From a virus: DNA of 32,922 nt. Location of the stretch: the IMG/VR virus record IMGVR_UViG_3300048591_000484, positions 1-32,922 of that record. One strand, 5' to 3'. The notes beneath the pieces are model-generated. The model made no database searches. It saw only the letters and a list, made by a program, of their open reading frames with translations, and was not told the origin of the DNA. This document shows positions 1-5,251 of this stretch, one piece after another. Numbering within the stretch: the stretch's first letter is position 1; each line of letters begins with the position of its first letter. The position numbers were made by a program, and so were the translations under genes.

Positions 1-108
1 GCCAGAGCCAGAGCCAGAGCCATCGCCAGAGCCAGAGCCAGAGCCAGAGCCATCGCCATAGCCATAGCCATAGCCAGAGCCAGAGCCAGAGCCATAGCCA
101 GAGCCATC
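1..108. repeat. Hexanucleotide array 1, left part (18 units)
   Basis: Eighteen perfect-length 6-bp units, gccaga, gccata or gccatc on the plus strand, run without interruption. In the circle they are the same units as the right-hand end of the array at 32670-32903. All units differ from each other only in their last three bases. The array lies between the DUF6948-like gene and the gene at 32340-32642 and is read through by a minus-strand Gly-rich ORF (see 1-132 and 32664-32922). Confidence 0.95.
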
Positions 109-127
109 GTTTATTTTATTTAAGATT
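1..127. repeat. Left copy of 127-bp direct terminal repeat (assembly overlap)
   Basis: These 127 bases are identical to the last 127 bases of the window (32796-32922), compared base by base. Exact equal-length ends are what a k-mer assembler leaves on a circular contig, so one copy should be removed and the genome read as a circle of 32,795 bp. A true short terminal repeat on a linear virion genome is possible but less likely, because most of the repeat is itself a low-complexity hexamer array. Confidence 0.9.
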
Positions 128-132
128 TCCAT
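1..132 (-). CDS. Gly-Ser/Tyr/Asp repeat protein, N-terminal part (crosses contig junction)
   Basis: An ATG at 132-130 opens a frame that begins MEILNKIN and then reads X-Gly dipeptides through the whole hexamer array, where X is Ser (TCT), Tyr (TAT) or Asp (GAT). The start lies inside the last codons of the preceding gene (stop at 120-122), the usual arrangement in this operon. A weak SD (GGTG, 5 nt upstream) is present. The frame runs off the left edge and continues in the right-hand copy to a TAA at 32664-32666. In the circle the product is 87 residues: 8 leader residues, 39 X-Gly pairs and a final Asp. A competing frame from ATG 107 reads Ala-Leu/Met but has no SD. No known family is recognised, and expression is inferred. 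Confidence 0.5.
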   Translation of the reverse strand, partial: MEILNKINDGSGYGSGSGSGYGYGYGDGSGSGSGSGDGSGSGSG

Positions 133-482
133 ACTGGCACCGAGTCTAAGGACTTCAACGCTTTGTCTGTCAGGTGGAGTATTTCTATTGCCTCCGTCAG
201 CTCCACCTTATCGACCTTTTCTGGAAATTTACATTTTGAAATGTCTGGCGTTCCGGACTGTGCGCACTCTGACAGGCTTGCACCAAACCATTGCCACATT
301 CTTCTTGCTTTCAATAGAACAGCGTGTTTCCCATTTAAACATTTCAAGTAACCGTAAAAAACTCCGGCTGAATATGTTCTTACAATTACAGCAGGACATC
401 CGTCAAAGCTCTTTGCCTGTTTTCCTGCCGAGTCTGCTCGGATATATTCAATATCATCTATTTTGATTGTTTCTGGTTTCAT
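120..482 (-). CDS. DUF6948-like small phage protein
   Basis: A 120-residue protein with the pattern I associate with the phage DUF6948 family: an N-terminal PETIKIDDIEYIR strand, a central VRTYSAGVFYGYL segment, an ARRMWQWFGA motif and a C-terminal TEAIEI...VPVWK end. The function of this family is unknown. The start is ATG 482 with the SD AAGGAG, and it overlaps the TGA of the upstream HTH gene as ATGA, which suggests translational coupling. It sits in the early minus-strand operon, and its end contains the start of the Gly-rich repeat ORF. Its last codons are also present in the right-hand terminal repeat. Confidence 0.75.
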   Translation of the reverse strand: MKPETIKIDDIEYIRADSAGKQAKSFDGCPAVIVRTYSAGVFYGYLKCLNGKHAVLLKARRMWQWFGASLSECAQSGTPDISKCKFPEKVDKVELTEAIEILHLTDKALKSLDSVPVWKS

Positions 483-661
483 TGTTTTCTCCTTTGTTTA
501 ATTATCTCTAAAACTTGTTTCTGCTTTTCTAACTTAGGCTCCGATGCGTAATCGTGCCACATCCTAACAGTGCTTTGATGCATACCAAATTTTTTTGCAA
601 AATCTTGGGGAGTTAAGCCTAGTTCTTTAAGTCCTTTTCTTAGCTCTGCTCTAAATTTCAC
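479..661 (-). CDS. Small XRE/Cro-like helix-turn-helix protein
   Basis: A 60-residue basic protein. Residues 15-40 (LTPQDFAKKFGMHQSTVRMW) form a typical helix-turn-helix of the XRE/Cro type, with almost nothing outside the DNA-binding fold. The start is GTG 661 with SD AAGGGGGA 4 nt upstream. It overlaps the next gene by ATGA. It could be a Cro-like regulator of the early operon. It is not placed next to the divergent control region, so its operator is unclear. Confidence 0.7.
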   Translation of the reverse strand: MKFRAELRKGLKELGLTPQDFAKKFGMHQSTVRMWHDYASEPKLEKQKQVLEIIKQRRKQ

Positions 662-680
662 TTATTCCCCCTTGTTTTCT

Positions 681-755
681 TCATCTCATCCCACCATCAG
701 TAGCGATTAAAAACACAGTGCTTGCAATTACTAATGCCATGTATATTAAGAGCAT
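681..755 (-). CDS. Possible 24-residue membrane peptide
   Basis: A very short frame between the pentapeptide gene and the HTH gene. It starts at ATG 755, overlapping the end of the upstream gene by 10 nt, and stops with TGA at 681. The product is almost one transmembrane helix (LLIYMALVIASTVFLIAT) with a short polar tail. It fills the only gap in this part of the operon. No clear SD is present, so it could be chance. Confidence 0.3.
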   Translation of the reverse strand: MLLIYMALVIASTVFLIATDGGMR

Positions 756-1195
756 CTGTAATACCTTATGCACTCTGTTATGATCTTTTTGTTCAGTTTA
801 AACTCTTTCTCACACCACTTATCTGCACAGTCTTTTAACTGGAATTTATTAAGTTCTTCAAATGTTAATTTTCTACAACCCCAAATTACATAATCAAACA
901 TTATCGTCACATTGAATTTTAAATTGGTTAATTGAATTGCTTTGTAATCTTTACCACAATTTGAAGTTAAATATGTCGAGCTTAAATTTGCCCAGCGTAA
1001 ATTTGCCGAGCTTAAATTTGCCGAACGTAAATTTGCCGAGCTTAAATCTGCCGAACGTAAATTTGCCGAACGTAAATTTGCCGAGCTTAAATCTGCCGAA
1101 CGTAAATTTGCCCTTTCTCCCCCCTCTTTGCCCCTCAACCACTTACCATGATTGCCTAAAATTACCTTTAGCTCTTCTTCTGATATTTTTCTCAT
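746..1195 (-). CDS. Pentapeptide repeat protein
   Basis: A 149-residue protein. Residues 29-78 are ten consecutive pentapeptides of the A(N/D)L(R/S)(S/W) type, which fold as a right-handed quadrilateral beta-helix. Residues 79-149 form a non-repeat domain with DYVIWGCRKLTFEEL and four cysteines. Pentapeptide proteins such as MfpA and Qnr mimic B-DNA and bind gyrase, so a DNA-mimic role against a host enzyme is an inference here. Ten turns is shorter than Qnr. It overlaps the upstream GV-repeat gene as ATGA at 1192-1195, and the two repeat proteins are probably made together. Confidence 0.85.
   Translation of the reverse strand: MRKISEEELKVILGNHGKWLRGKEGGERANLRSADLSSANLRSANLRSADLSSANLRSANLSSANLRWANLSSTYLTSNCGKDYKAIQLTNLKFNVTIMFDYVIWGCRKLTFEELNKFQLKDCADKWCEKEFKLNKKIITECIRYYRCS
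962..1111 (-). repeat. 15-nt tandem repeats inside the pentapeptide gene
   Basis: Ten consecutive 15-nt units encode the pentapeptides. At DNA level the units are nearly identical (aaatttgccgagctt or aaatttgccgaacgt on the plus strand), which implies recent duplication by slippage or recombination rather than old protein repeats. Copy number can change without a frameshift. Confidence 0.9.
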
Positions 1196-1659
1196 ATCAA
1201 ACCCAGCTCTCTTGCTTTATCCACATCAATTTTGATTGTGATTTTCTTTTTGTTGACGCGAATGCCAGTTATCTCAAAAAAGATTTCGGCATCAAACTCT
1301 GGGAGTGACTTGATATACTCCAAAAGCTCTTTAGGCATACCGTACCATGCCTCATCTTTGCTTAACTCTTTAGTTTGATCCATTGGCACCAACATCCAAT
1401 CGTTACTATGGGCATGATAAAGTGACTTGATGTTGTTAAAAGTTGGACTCCAGCCATTTGATAAATACTTAATTTTACCCCACACTTCATAAAATCTCTT
1501 TTCACTAACATCCTTTCCAAAAATTGTTGCTTGTCTTTTTTTGTTAGAAATAAAAATAGCCCGATCAACTCCTTTCGAGTTCAAAACACCATAAGACTCG
1601 CTCACGCCATTAGACTCTCTCACGCCATTAGACTCGCTCACTCCATTATCGGCACTCAT
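1192..1659 (-). CDS. Phage protein with N-terminal GV hexapeptide repeats
   Basis: A 155-residue protein. Residues 4-31 are hexapeptides of the pattern (N/Y/K)GV(S/R/L)(E/N)S, followed by a globular part with ISNKKRQATIFGKDVSEKRF, WMLVPMDQ and a C-terminal PEFDAEIFFEITGI segment. I have seen this architecture (a variable number of S-x-GV turns fused to an FGK..SE.RF domain) in phage and prophage genomes, but no function is known to me. The short repeats could be a small beta-solenoid. The start is ATG 1659 with SD GGGGAG. The gene overlaps the pentapeptide gene by ATGA. Confidence 0.7.
   Translation of the reverse strand: MSADNGVSESNGVRESNGVSESYGVLNSKGVDRAIFISNKKRQATIFGKDVSEKRFYEVWGKIKYLSNGWSPTFNNIKSLYHAHSNDWMLVPMDQTKELSKDEAWYGMPKELLEYIKSLPEFDAEIFFEITGIRVNKKKITIKIDVDKARELGLI
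1595..1648 (-). repeat. 18-nt tandem repeat, three units
   Basis: Three adjacent 18-nt units (1595-1612, 1613-1630, 1631-1648) differ at only one or two positions and encode the six-residue GV repeats at the N-terminus of the gene at 1192-1659. The period is a multiple of three, so length changes stay in frame. Confidence 0.9.
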
Positions 1660-1660
1660 G

Positions 1661-1951
1661 TTAGAACTCCCCTCGTTTTACAATTTCCATTAGATTCTTT
1701 TTCGCTTCTTGGTAAGAAGTTATCGCGTCTAGTAAGGCATCGACGCTGCTTGTGTTTTCTCTCTTGGTGCGTGGTGTATATGTTCTCCCCTGCACTCCCT
1801 TTCTATACCTACAAACTTGTGCTCCAACTGCCGCAACAGTCCACTGTCTCCCTCTGTTCGTTGTGTAACCTTCGGAATTTAGTTGCTCAGCAAGGACATC
1901 GTACCTAGTTTGTCTTGCTCTTTGTAATAGTTGTGTTTTACTGATTCTCAT
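1661..1951 (-). CDS. Small DNA-binding protein with recombinase-type helix-turn-helix
   Basis: A basic protein of 96 residues. Its central part (LAEQLNSEGYTTNRGRQWT followed by VAAVGAQVCRYRKG) resembles the helix-turn-helix with the G-W-T motif found in the recombinase domain of large serine recombinases and in small phage regulators. It has no catalytic domain. Two ATGs (1957 and 1951) follow SD AAAGGAG. The second is at normal distance (7 nt) and is preferred. If 1957 is used, the start overlaps the TGA of the charged-repeat frame upstream (1954-1956). A regulator role is inferred. Confidence 0.6.
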   Translation of the reverse strand: MRISKTQLLQRARQTRYDVLAEQLNSEGYTTNRGRQWTVAAVGAQVCRYRKGVQGRTYTPRTKRENTSSVDALLDAITSYQEAKKNLMEIVKRGEF

Positions 1952-1982
1952 TTTCATTCTCCTTTTGTTTTATCGTTAAGAA

Positions 1983-2099
1983 TTATAAACTCCTGCTCCC
2001 GCTCCTGCTCCCGCTCCCGCTCCTGCTCCCGCTCCTGCTCCCGCTCCAGCTCCCGCTCCTGCTCCCGCTCCAGCTCTCTCGTAAAATACAAGCGTTCAT
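1983..2099 (-). CDS. Ser-Gly/Arg/Trp repeat peptide, 38 residues
   Basis: The frame begins MNACILRES at ATG 2099, 7 nt after the stop of the gene at 2106-2432, with SD AGAGG 9 nt upstream, and ends with TAA at 1983. Residues 10-37 are Ser alternating with Gly, Arg or Trp, encoded by hexanucleotide array 2 (1991-2074). The product would be a short, basic, disordered peptide. The alternative frame (TTG 2091 to TGA 1954) gives a 45-residue Glu-Arg/Gln/Leu helix that overlaps the next start. The sequence does not settle which frame, if any, is translated. The SD favours this one. Confidence 0.45.
   Translation of the reverse strand: MNACILRESWSGSRSGSWSGSRSGSRSGSGSRSGSRSL
1991..2074. repeat. Hexanucleotide array 2 (14 units)
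   Basis: Fourteen consecutive 6-bp units of the form tccNgc on the plus strand: seven with c, five with t, two with a at the variable base. The unit has no stop codon in any of the six frames. Minus-strand frames read Ser-Arg/Gly/Trp, Glu-Gln/Arg/Leu or Gly-Ala. In the Gly-Ala frame all changes would be synonymous, but that frame has no start codon upstream. It is unrelated in sequence to array 1 but has the same period and the same type of position, between two genes of one operon. Confidence 0.95.
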
Positions 2100-2105
2100 A
2101 ATCTA

Positions 2106-2432
2106 CTACCTCTGCTTGGTTATCAAAGACGGAATCTCTGTTATATCTAGCATGGCACCTCTGTTTAACACCACTGGCTTAGTGTATGGCTCGGCTTCTT
2201 TATGTGCTCCAGTTGAAACAAAGTCAGCCCACCTTTCTGTCTCGGGAATCCACGCTGCGTCTTCAATTAAAATCTCTTGTTGGTTAATTCCCTTAAGCCT
2301 TCCTGTGTATATCATCGTCACAGACCTAAATGCATAAATCTTTCCTATTTGTAGGAATGACTCTGATTTGTTTTCAAAGTTCTTTTCCTCGTCAGAAGAA
2401 AGTAGTGCTTTGATTAAAGTTAGTTTATCCAT
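2106..2432 (-). CDS. Hypothetical phage protein (DUF-like, recombination operon)
   Basis: A 108-residue acidic protein beginning MDKLTLIKALLSSDEE. The centre (IGKIYAFRSVTMIYTGRLKGI, then ILIEDAAWIPETERW) looks like a small beta-rich domain. Similar proteins occur beside single-strand annealing genes in phages, but no function is known to me. The start is ATG 2432 with SD AAAGGAG 8 nt upstream. An in-frame extension to 2561 would overlap the annealing gene and is not supported by an SD. It lies directly after the ERF gene. Confidence 0.6.
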   Translation of the reverse strand: MDKLTLIKALLSSDEEKNFENKSESFLQIGKIYAFRSVTMIYTGRLKGINQQEILIEDAAWIPETERWADFVSTGAHKEAEPYTKPVVLNRGAMLDITEIPSLITKQR

Positions 2433-2460
2433 TTTTGTTTCTCCTTTTGTTTTGAATATA

Positions 2461-2985
2461 TTACTGTCTTGCTCCGTTAAATTGAGTTCTCTGAACTGGC
2501 CTTTGCTGCTGTGGTCTCTGTTGAGTGTTTGGCCTTGTAGCCTCGTTTGCATCGTCATCAACTTGTGGGATTCTTAGTAAAGACGCAAGCGTGTATCTCC
2601 TAAAATAAGTAACGCTAGAGCCGAAGGCTTGAGGGTTGTTTTTTTCTTTAATAACAATCTCAACTGGCTCTGCTATTAGTACTTGGCCTGATTTATGGGC
2701 TAGTATTGTTTGCACATACCACTGAGTCCCTTGGTCTGAGTTTTTTGACGAAAGCGGCTGAAGTACAGAAAACCCATATTTTCCAAAAATCTCTCTAAAT
2801 GATTCTATTACTGATTCCATGTCGGCGTACTTAGATTTAAAGAAAGGGTTTTGCGAATCCTTTACAGCTCCTTGCATCTCTGCTTGTGCCTTTGCTAGGT
2901 CTGCACAGAACTCAGGACCTAGGTTTGTCTGCATTTTATTTATTGCTATTTTATAATTATCTACTGTTTCTTGTATTTCTTGCAT
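2461..2985 (-). CDS. erf: ERF-family single-strand DNA annealing protein
   Basis: A protein of about 174 residues. The conserved ERF core is visible: AKAQAEM, then DSQNPFFKSKYADMESV, a glycine-rich VQTILAHKSGQ strand, QAFGSSVTYFRRYTLASLL and the acidic VDDDANE. The C-terminal tail is rich in Gln, Arg and Pro, as in other ERF proteins. ERF proteins form rings that anneal complementary single strands (P22 Erf group). The adjacent upstream RecE-like exonuclease would supply the single strands. SD AGGAG is 8 nt from ATG 2985; ATG 2991 is only 2 nt away and less likely. Confidence 0.9.
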   Translation of the reverse strand: MQEIQETVDNYKIAINKMQTNLGPEFCADLAKAQAEMQGAVKDSQNPFFKSKYADMESVIESFREIFGKYGFSVLQPLSSKNSDQGTQWYVQTILAHKSGQVLIAEPVEIVIKEKNNPQAFGSSVTYFRRYTLASLLRIPQVDDDANEATRPNTQQRPQQQRPVQRTQFNGARQ

Positions 2986-2996
2986 TTTCATTTCTC

Positions 2997-3815
2997 CTAT
3001 TCAAATTGACTAAGCTCCCACAATGGAAGCACTAACTCTTGTGTTTCTTTTTTATACCCAGCGGTCCAGTCAGTTTCAATAGCTAAGGAGTATTTTTCTA
3101 AAGCTTGTGAAACTCTTTCCCACCCTCTTTGAAGCGTCTCATCTGTTGCTTTATATACCGCCCAGTCGTAAGGCTTTTTCGTCTCTTGAGCAAGCCATAT
3201 ATATTCTATGTTTTCCATAGGACACCCTGTGTTTTGATTAAGTCCCCAGACATACCATGCTGCGCTTAAGTGGTATTTAAGGTTAGCAGCTTGTTTTGTG
3301 AACTCACTCTTTGATGCGTCTTGTGTTGTTTTGTACTCTACTATCCTAAATCCATTTTCTGTTGTTTCTAATAGATCAATTTTTGCCTTACACTTTGTCT
3401 CTGGTAAGCTGTGAAGCTCTCTTAATTCTTCTGGAAGGTCCCAAAATATAGCTATCTCAGACTTGCCGTTTCTTACCCTAGAATCCCAGTCAAGACTAAG
3501 CATCTGGCGCATCTGAGATAGCTGTTCGTTTTCTTCTTCTGTTAAAACTAAATAGTTCTCTTTTAAAGAGTCCTCGAATTGCTTTGCTTCTTCTTTTCCT
3601 TTTATTGTTCTTTTGTCAAACTTCGGTTGAATAACTTTATTTTTATTAAAAAGATCAGGCTCTAAAAACATCGTGTGAGCGAGTGTTCCGAATCTCATTG
3701 CTGGGCTTGGTTCTCGCTCTACTTTAGAGTGTAGTGGCGACCTAAGTATTTCTTTTAATTTAGATCCGCTTAAATAATCTAACGAGTGATACTCTTTATC
3801 TGACATTTTTTGCAT
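2997..3815 (-). CDS. RecE-like PD-(D/E)XK exonuclease (DUF3799 type)
   Basis: A 272-residue protein. It has the features of the exodeoxyribonuclease VIII PDDEXK-like domain: an N-terminal YLSGSKLKEILRSP helix, RFGTLAHTMFLEP (His47), a KIDLLE motif (Asp147) and IVEYKTT (Glu160, Lys162), then the downstream SAAWYVWGL helix. These residues bind the catalytic metals and cleave DNA. It would resect double-strand ends and pair with the ERF protein encoded 12 nt downstream. It is shorter than E. coli RecE, which is normal for phage versions. The start is ATG 3815 with SD AAAGG, and it overlaps the upstream HTH gene by 20 nt. Confidence 0.88.
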   Translation of the reverse strand: MQKMSDKEYHSLDYLSGSKLKEILRSPLHSKVEREPSPAMRFGTLAHTMFLEPDLFNKNKVIQPKFDKRTIKGKEEAKQFEDSLKENYLVLTEEENEQLSQMRQMLSLDWDSRVRNGKSEIAIFWDLPEELRELHSLPETKCKAKIDLLETTENGFRIVEYKTTQDASKSEFTKQAANLKYHLSAAWYVWGLNQNTGCPMENIEYIWLAQETKKPYDWAVYKATDETLQRGWERVSQALEKYSLAIETDWTAGYKKETQELVLPLWELSQFE

Positions 3816-3990
3816 GAATTAACCTTTCTTTAAATCTCACGTTTTGGATCTTATTTACTTCTTTTCTAAATTCTGGGTTCTTAATTAAGAGATTAGATGC
3901 TATCCTTTGAGATACATCACAACGCTTGCAAGCAAGATAATAGCTCCAGCCTTGATTCATTTCTTTAAGAATTTGATTAAGGATAGACAT
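3796..3990 (-). CDS. Small HTH protein, paralogue of the protein at 4966-5217
   Basis: A 64-residue basic protein. The order of features, LKEMNQGWSYYLACKR, a DVSQRIASNLL recognition-like helix, then NPEFRKEVNKIQNVRFKERL, matches the protein at 4966-5217 (LKLVKEGYSYHYAAGQ, then NPDFHKEIKKILINRNIKRL). This indicates a duplicated DNA-binding fold. The start is ATG 3990 with a strong SD AGGAGAAGGG. It is the first gene after the structured region and precedes the exonuclease with a 20-nt overlap. It could autoregulate from the promoter at 4019-4047. Confidence 0.65.
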   Translation of the reverse strand: MSILNQILKEMNQGWSYYLACKRCDVSQRIASNLLIKNPEFRKEVNKIQNVRFKERLIHAKNVR

Positions 3991-4018
3991 TTACCCTTCT
4001 CCTATTTTTGTGTGTATT

Positions 4019-4047
4019 GTTATTCTATATGTTTTTAAAAAAGTAAA
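4019..4047 (-). promoter_or_regulatory. Putative early promoter (TTTACT, 17 nt, AATAAC)
   Basis: On the minus strand TTTACT (4047-4042) is followed after 17 nt by AATAAC (4024-4019), with a T-run and A-run in the spacer. The same TTTACT plus T-run element with 17-nt spacing precedes the HNH gene (4904) and the plus-strand operon (6088). It would start transcription of the HTH, exonuclease and ERF genes. The -10 matches the consensus at only four of six bases. Confidence 0.45.
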
Positions 4048-4124
4048 ATAAATTTTTAATAAAGCTGTAAGCCCACTGGGTTTTTCGTGTCTTATTTGTA
4101 TTTAATACCAAGGGGGTCTTTTTT

Positions 4125-4363
4125 GGCCTCGGCTGCTGTACTCAGCAGCGAGGAAACCAGCGGTAGCGAGGCCCATAGAAATAGACTACTAGGAGCTTTG
4201 CCCTAGTTTTTTTCTATTTCCGGCCAGCTTATTTTTGATTCACTGGCAGCTATGTATCCCCAAGTTGGCGGCCTTGCGCTCGGACCTTATTCCCTCGGTT
4301 CCGAGTCATGGGCTGCTATTTCAGCAGTCTATCGGGGCCATGCTAGTCGGGATTCAACCCACT
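4125..4363. ncRNA. Structured GC-rich intergenic element, candidate non-coding RNA
   Basis: A 398-nt gap (3991-4388) in a tightly packed genome contains this run of stem-loops. They are: 4127-4131/4149-4153 with 4133-4138/4143-4148 (11 bp, 4-nt loop); 4178-4184/4214-4220 with inner 4188-4193/4202-4207; 4223-4227/4243-4247; 4279-4286/4297-4305; 4307-4311/4338-4342 with inner 4313-4317/4323-4327; and 4345-4351/4358-4363. The region is much richer in G and C than its neighbours and has no convincing ORF on either strand. It follows the HNH gene in the direction of transcription. The active strand is not clear: on plus, the inner stem at 4188-4207 is followed by a run of T. I do not recognise a known RNA family. 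Confidence 0.55.
4188..4213 (+). terminator. Rho-independent terminator-like hairpin, plus strand
   Basis: Stem ACTAGG/CCTAGT with an 8-nt loop is followed directly by seven T on the plus strand. No plus-strand gene lies upstream, so it would end a short non-coding plus transcript or block antisense transcription. It may instead only be part of the larger fold of the structured element. Confidence 0.45.
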
Positions 4364-4388
4364 ATTTCACGCTCCGGCATCTTGGTTA

Positions 4389-4805
4389 TTAAACAGAATC
4401 CAATTTTCCAAAATTGCAATCTCTACACAAAATTTGAAGGTTAGATTCTTCAAATGCTAAATCTGGGCGCAAAACTCTCGGTATTTTGTGATCTACTTGG
4501 AGATTTGCTGATGAACCACAACAAACACATTCTTTTTTGTTTTTATTTAAAAAATGATATCTAAGTGACAGCCATTTGCGAGACTTATAAAAGTTTTTTC
4601 CTAACAACAAATTTACAGGTTGATCTGTTTTTGGAATTTCTTTGCTACCTGTAAGCCTGTTTTTTAAAACCCTATTTTGCTTTTCAAGTTCGCAAACCCG
4701 TTTTTTTAAAATTAGTATTTTTCTATCTTTGTCTTTTATAGTATCAACTTTTAATATAAAAATTGATTGCCATCTGTCGATTTTTGAAATAAATTCTTTT
4801 TTCAT
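4389..4805 (-). CDS. HNH endonuclease with N-terminal coiled coil
   Basis: A 138-residue protein. Residues 20-55 form a Lys/Glu/Leu-rich coiled coil. Residues 72-138 are an HNH domain: CVCC (93-96), DH (105-106, the catalytic His), Asn122, then CRDCN (127-131), giving four zinc-binding cysteines. Such proteins make nicks or double-strand breaks and are often homing endonucleases or packaging nucleases. Here it is flanked by structured DNA on both sides and by two paralogous HTH genes, not by terminase genes, which fits a mobile or homing role. Two tandem TAA stops end it. The start is ATG 4805 with a weak AGGA SD. Confidence 0.85.
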   Translation of the reverse strand: MKKEFISKIDRWQSIFILKVDTIKDKDRKILILKKRVCELEKQNRVLKNRLTGSKEIPKTDQPVNLLLGKNFYKSRKWLSLRYHFLNKNKKECVCCGSSANLQVDHKIPRVLRPDLAFEESNLQILCRDCNFGKLDSV

Positions 4806-4875
4806 GGGTCCTACTTGTACTAGGTACTCAAGACTGGCAGTCCACAGCGGCTGCCTTTCTTTTTTCTTGCTATTG

Positions 4876-4904
4876 AATAAATTACAATTTTTTTAAAAAG
4901 TAAA
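4876..4904 (-). promoter_or_regulatory. Putative early promoter for HNH gene
   Basis: On the minus strand TTTACT (4904-4899) plus a T-run and A-run is followed 17 nt later by TTTATT (4881-4876). The element is the same as at 4019-4047 and 6088-6116. The leader between it and ATG 4805 contains inverted repeats (GGCAG/CTGCC and GTAC/GTAC), so the HNH mRNA has a folded 5' end. The 160-nt gap 4806-4965 holds only this promoter and leader. Confidence 0.45.
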
Positions 4905-4965
4905 CAAAATCTGGACTTCTTTTGCGCAGTTTAAATGCTACTATGAGTTATTCCTTCTCTAAATT

Positions 4966-5217
4966 CTAAGATGGATCTTGGGGCTTTTCGGCCCCTTCTT
5001 TTTTGTAAATAGCTAAATCACTTAGCCTTTTAATATTTCTATTTATTAAGATTTTCTTAATCTCTTTGTGAAAATCAGGATTTTCTTTTCTAAAATTAAC
5101 GCTTTTTCGATAACTCATTCCTAATTGCCCAGCAGCGTAATGATAAGAATAGCCTTCTTTTACAAGTTTTAAGATTTTGTAAGATATTTCTTTAGAGTTC
5201 ATAAAGGAAAGGCCCAT
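4966..5217 (-). CDS. Small HTH protein, paralogue of the protein at 3796-3990
   Basis: A protein of 83 residues from ATG 5217 (78 from ATG 5202, which fits the paralogue's length better). The core ILKLVKEGYSYHYAAGQLG is followed by a basic helix and NPDFHKEIKKILINRNIKRL, shared with the protein at 3796-3990. A DNA-binding role is inferred. The tail contains a GGGGC/GCCCC hairpin at the DNA level (4995-5010). Start choice is uncertain because ATG 5217 lies in the loop of a hairpin (5208-5233) and ATG 5202 just after it, so translation may be controlled by this hairpin. Confidence 0.6.
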   Translation of the reverse strand: MGLSFMNSKEISYKILKLVKEGYSYHYAAGQLGMSYRKSVNFRKENPDFHKEIKKILINRNIKRLSDLAIYKKEGAEKPQDPS

Positions 5218-5233
5218 CTTTCGACAGGCCTTT
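5208..5233. promoter_or_regulatory. Hairpin over the start of the HTH gene
   Basis: AAAGGCC (5208-5214) and GGCCTTT (5227-5233) form a perfect 7-bp stem with a 12-nt loop. On the minus strand it sequesters the only SD-like sequence (AAAGG) upstream of ATG 5217. On the plus strand it is followed by TTT, so it may also act as a weak terminator. Confidence 0.45.
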
Positions 5234-5251
5234 TGTACATCTTGCACAGAA

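Noticed and set aside
4341-4380. tRNA-like fragment (GATTCAA loop with flanking stem) at the edge of the structured element
   Set aside because: The stem is only 3+3 bp with a bulge, the TTCAA is not in the right loop position and no acceptor or anticodon arm can be built on either strand.
4235-4444. Plus-strand frame through the structured element
   Set aside because: It has no SD, runs into the end of the HNH gene and its composition follows the hairpins.
4125-4805. Group I intron carrying the HNH gene
   Set aside because: A GACTA/TAGTC pair exists on the minus strand, but I could not place the P, Q, R and S core elements, and no split gene lies on both sides.
4995-5010. Plus-strand terminator GGGGC/GCCCC with T-run inside the HTH gene
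   Set aside because: It lies within a coding region, and no plus-strand transcript is expected. It may only reflect the Gly-Ala-Glu-Lys-Pro codons.
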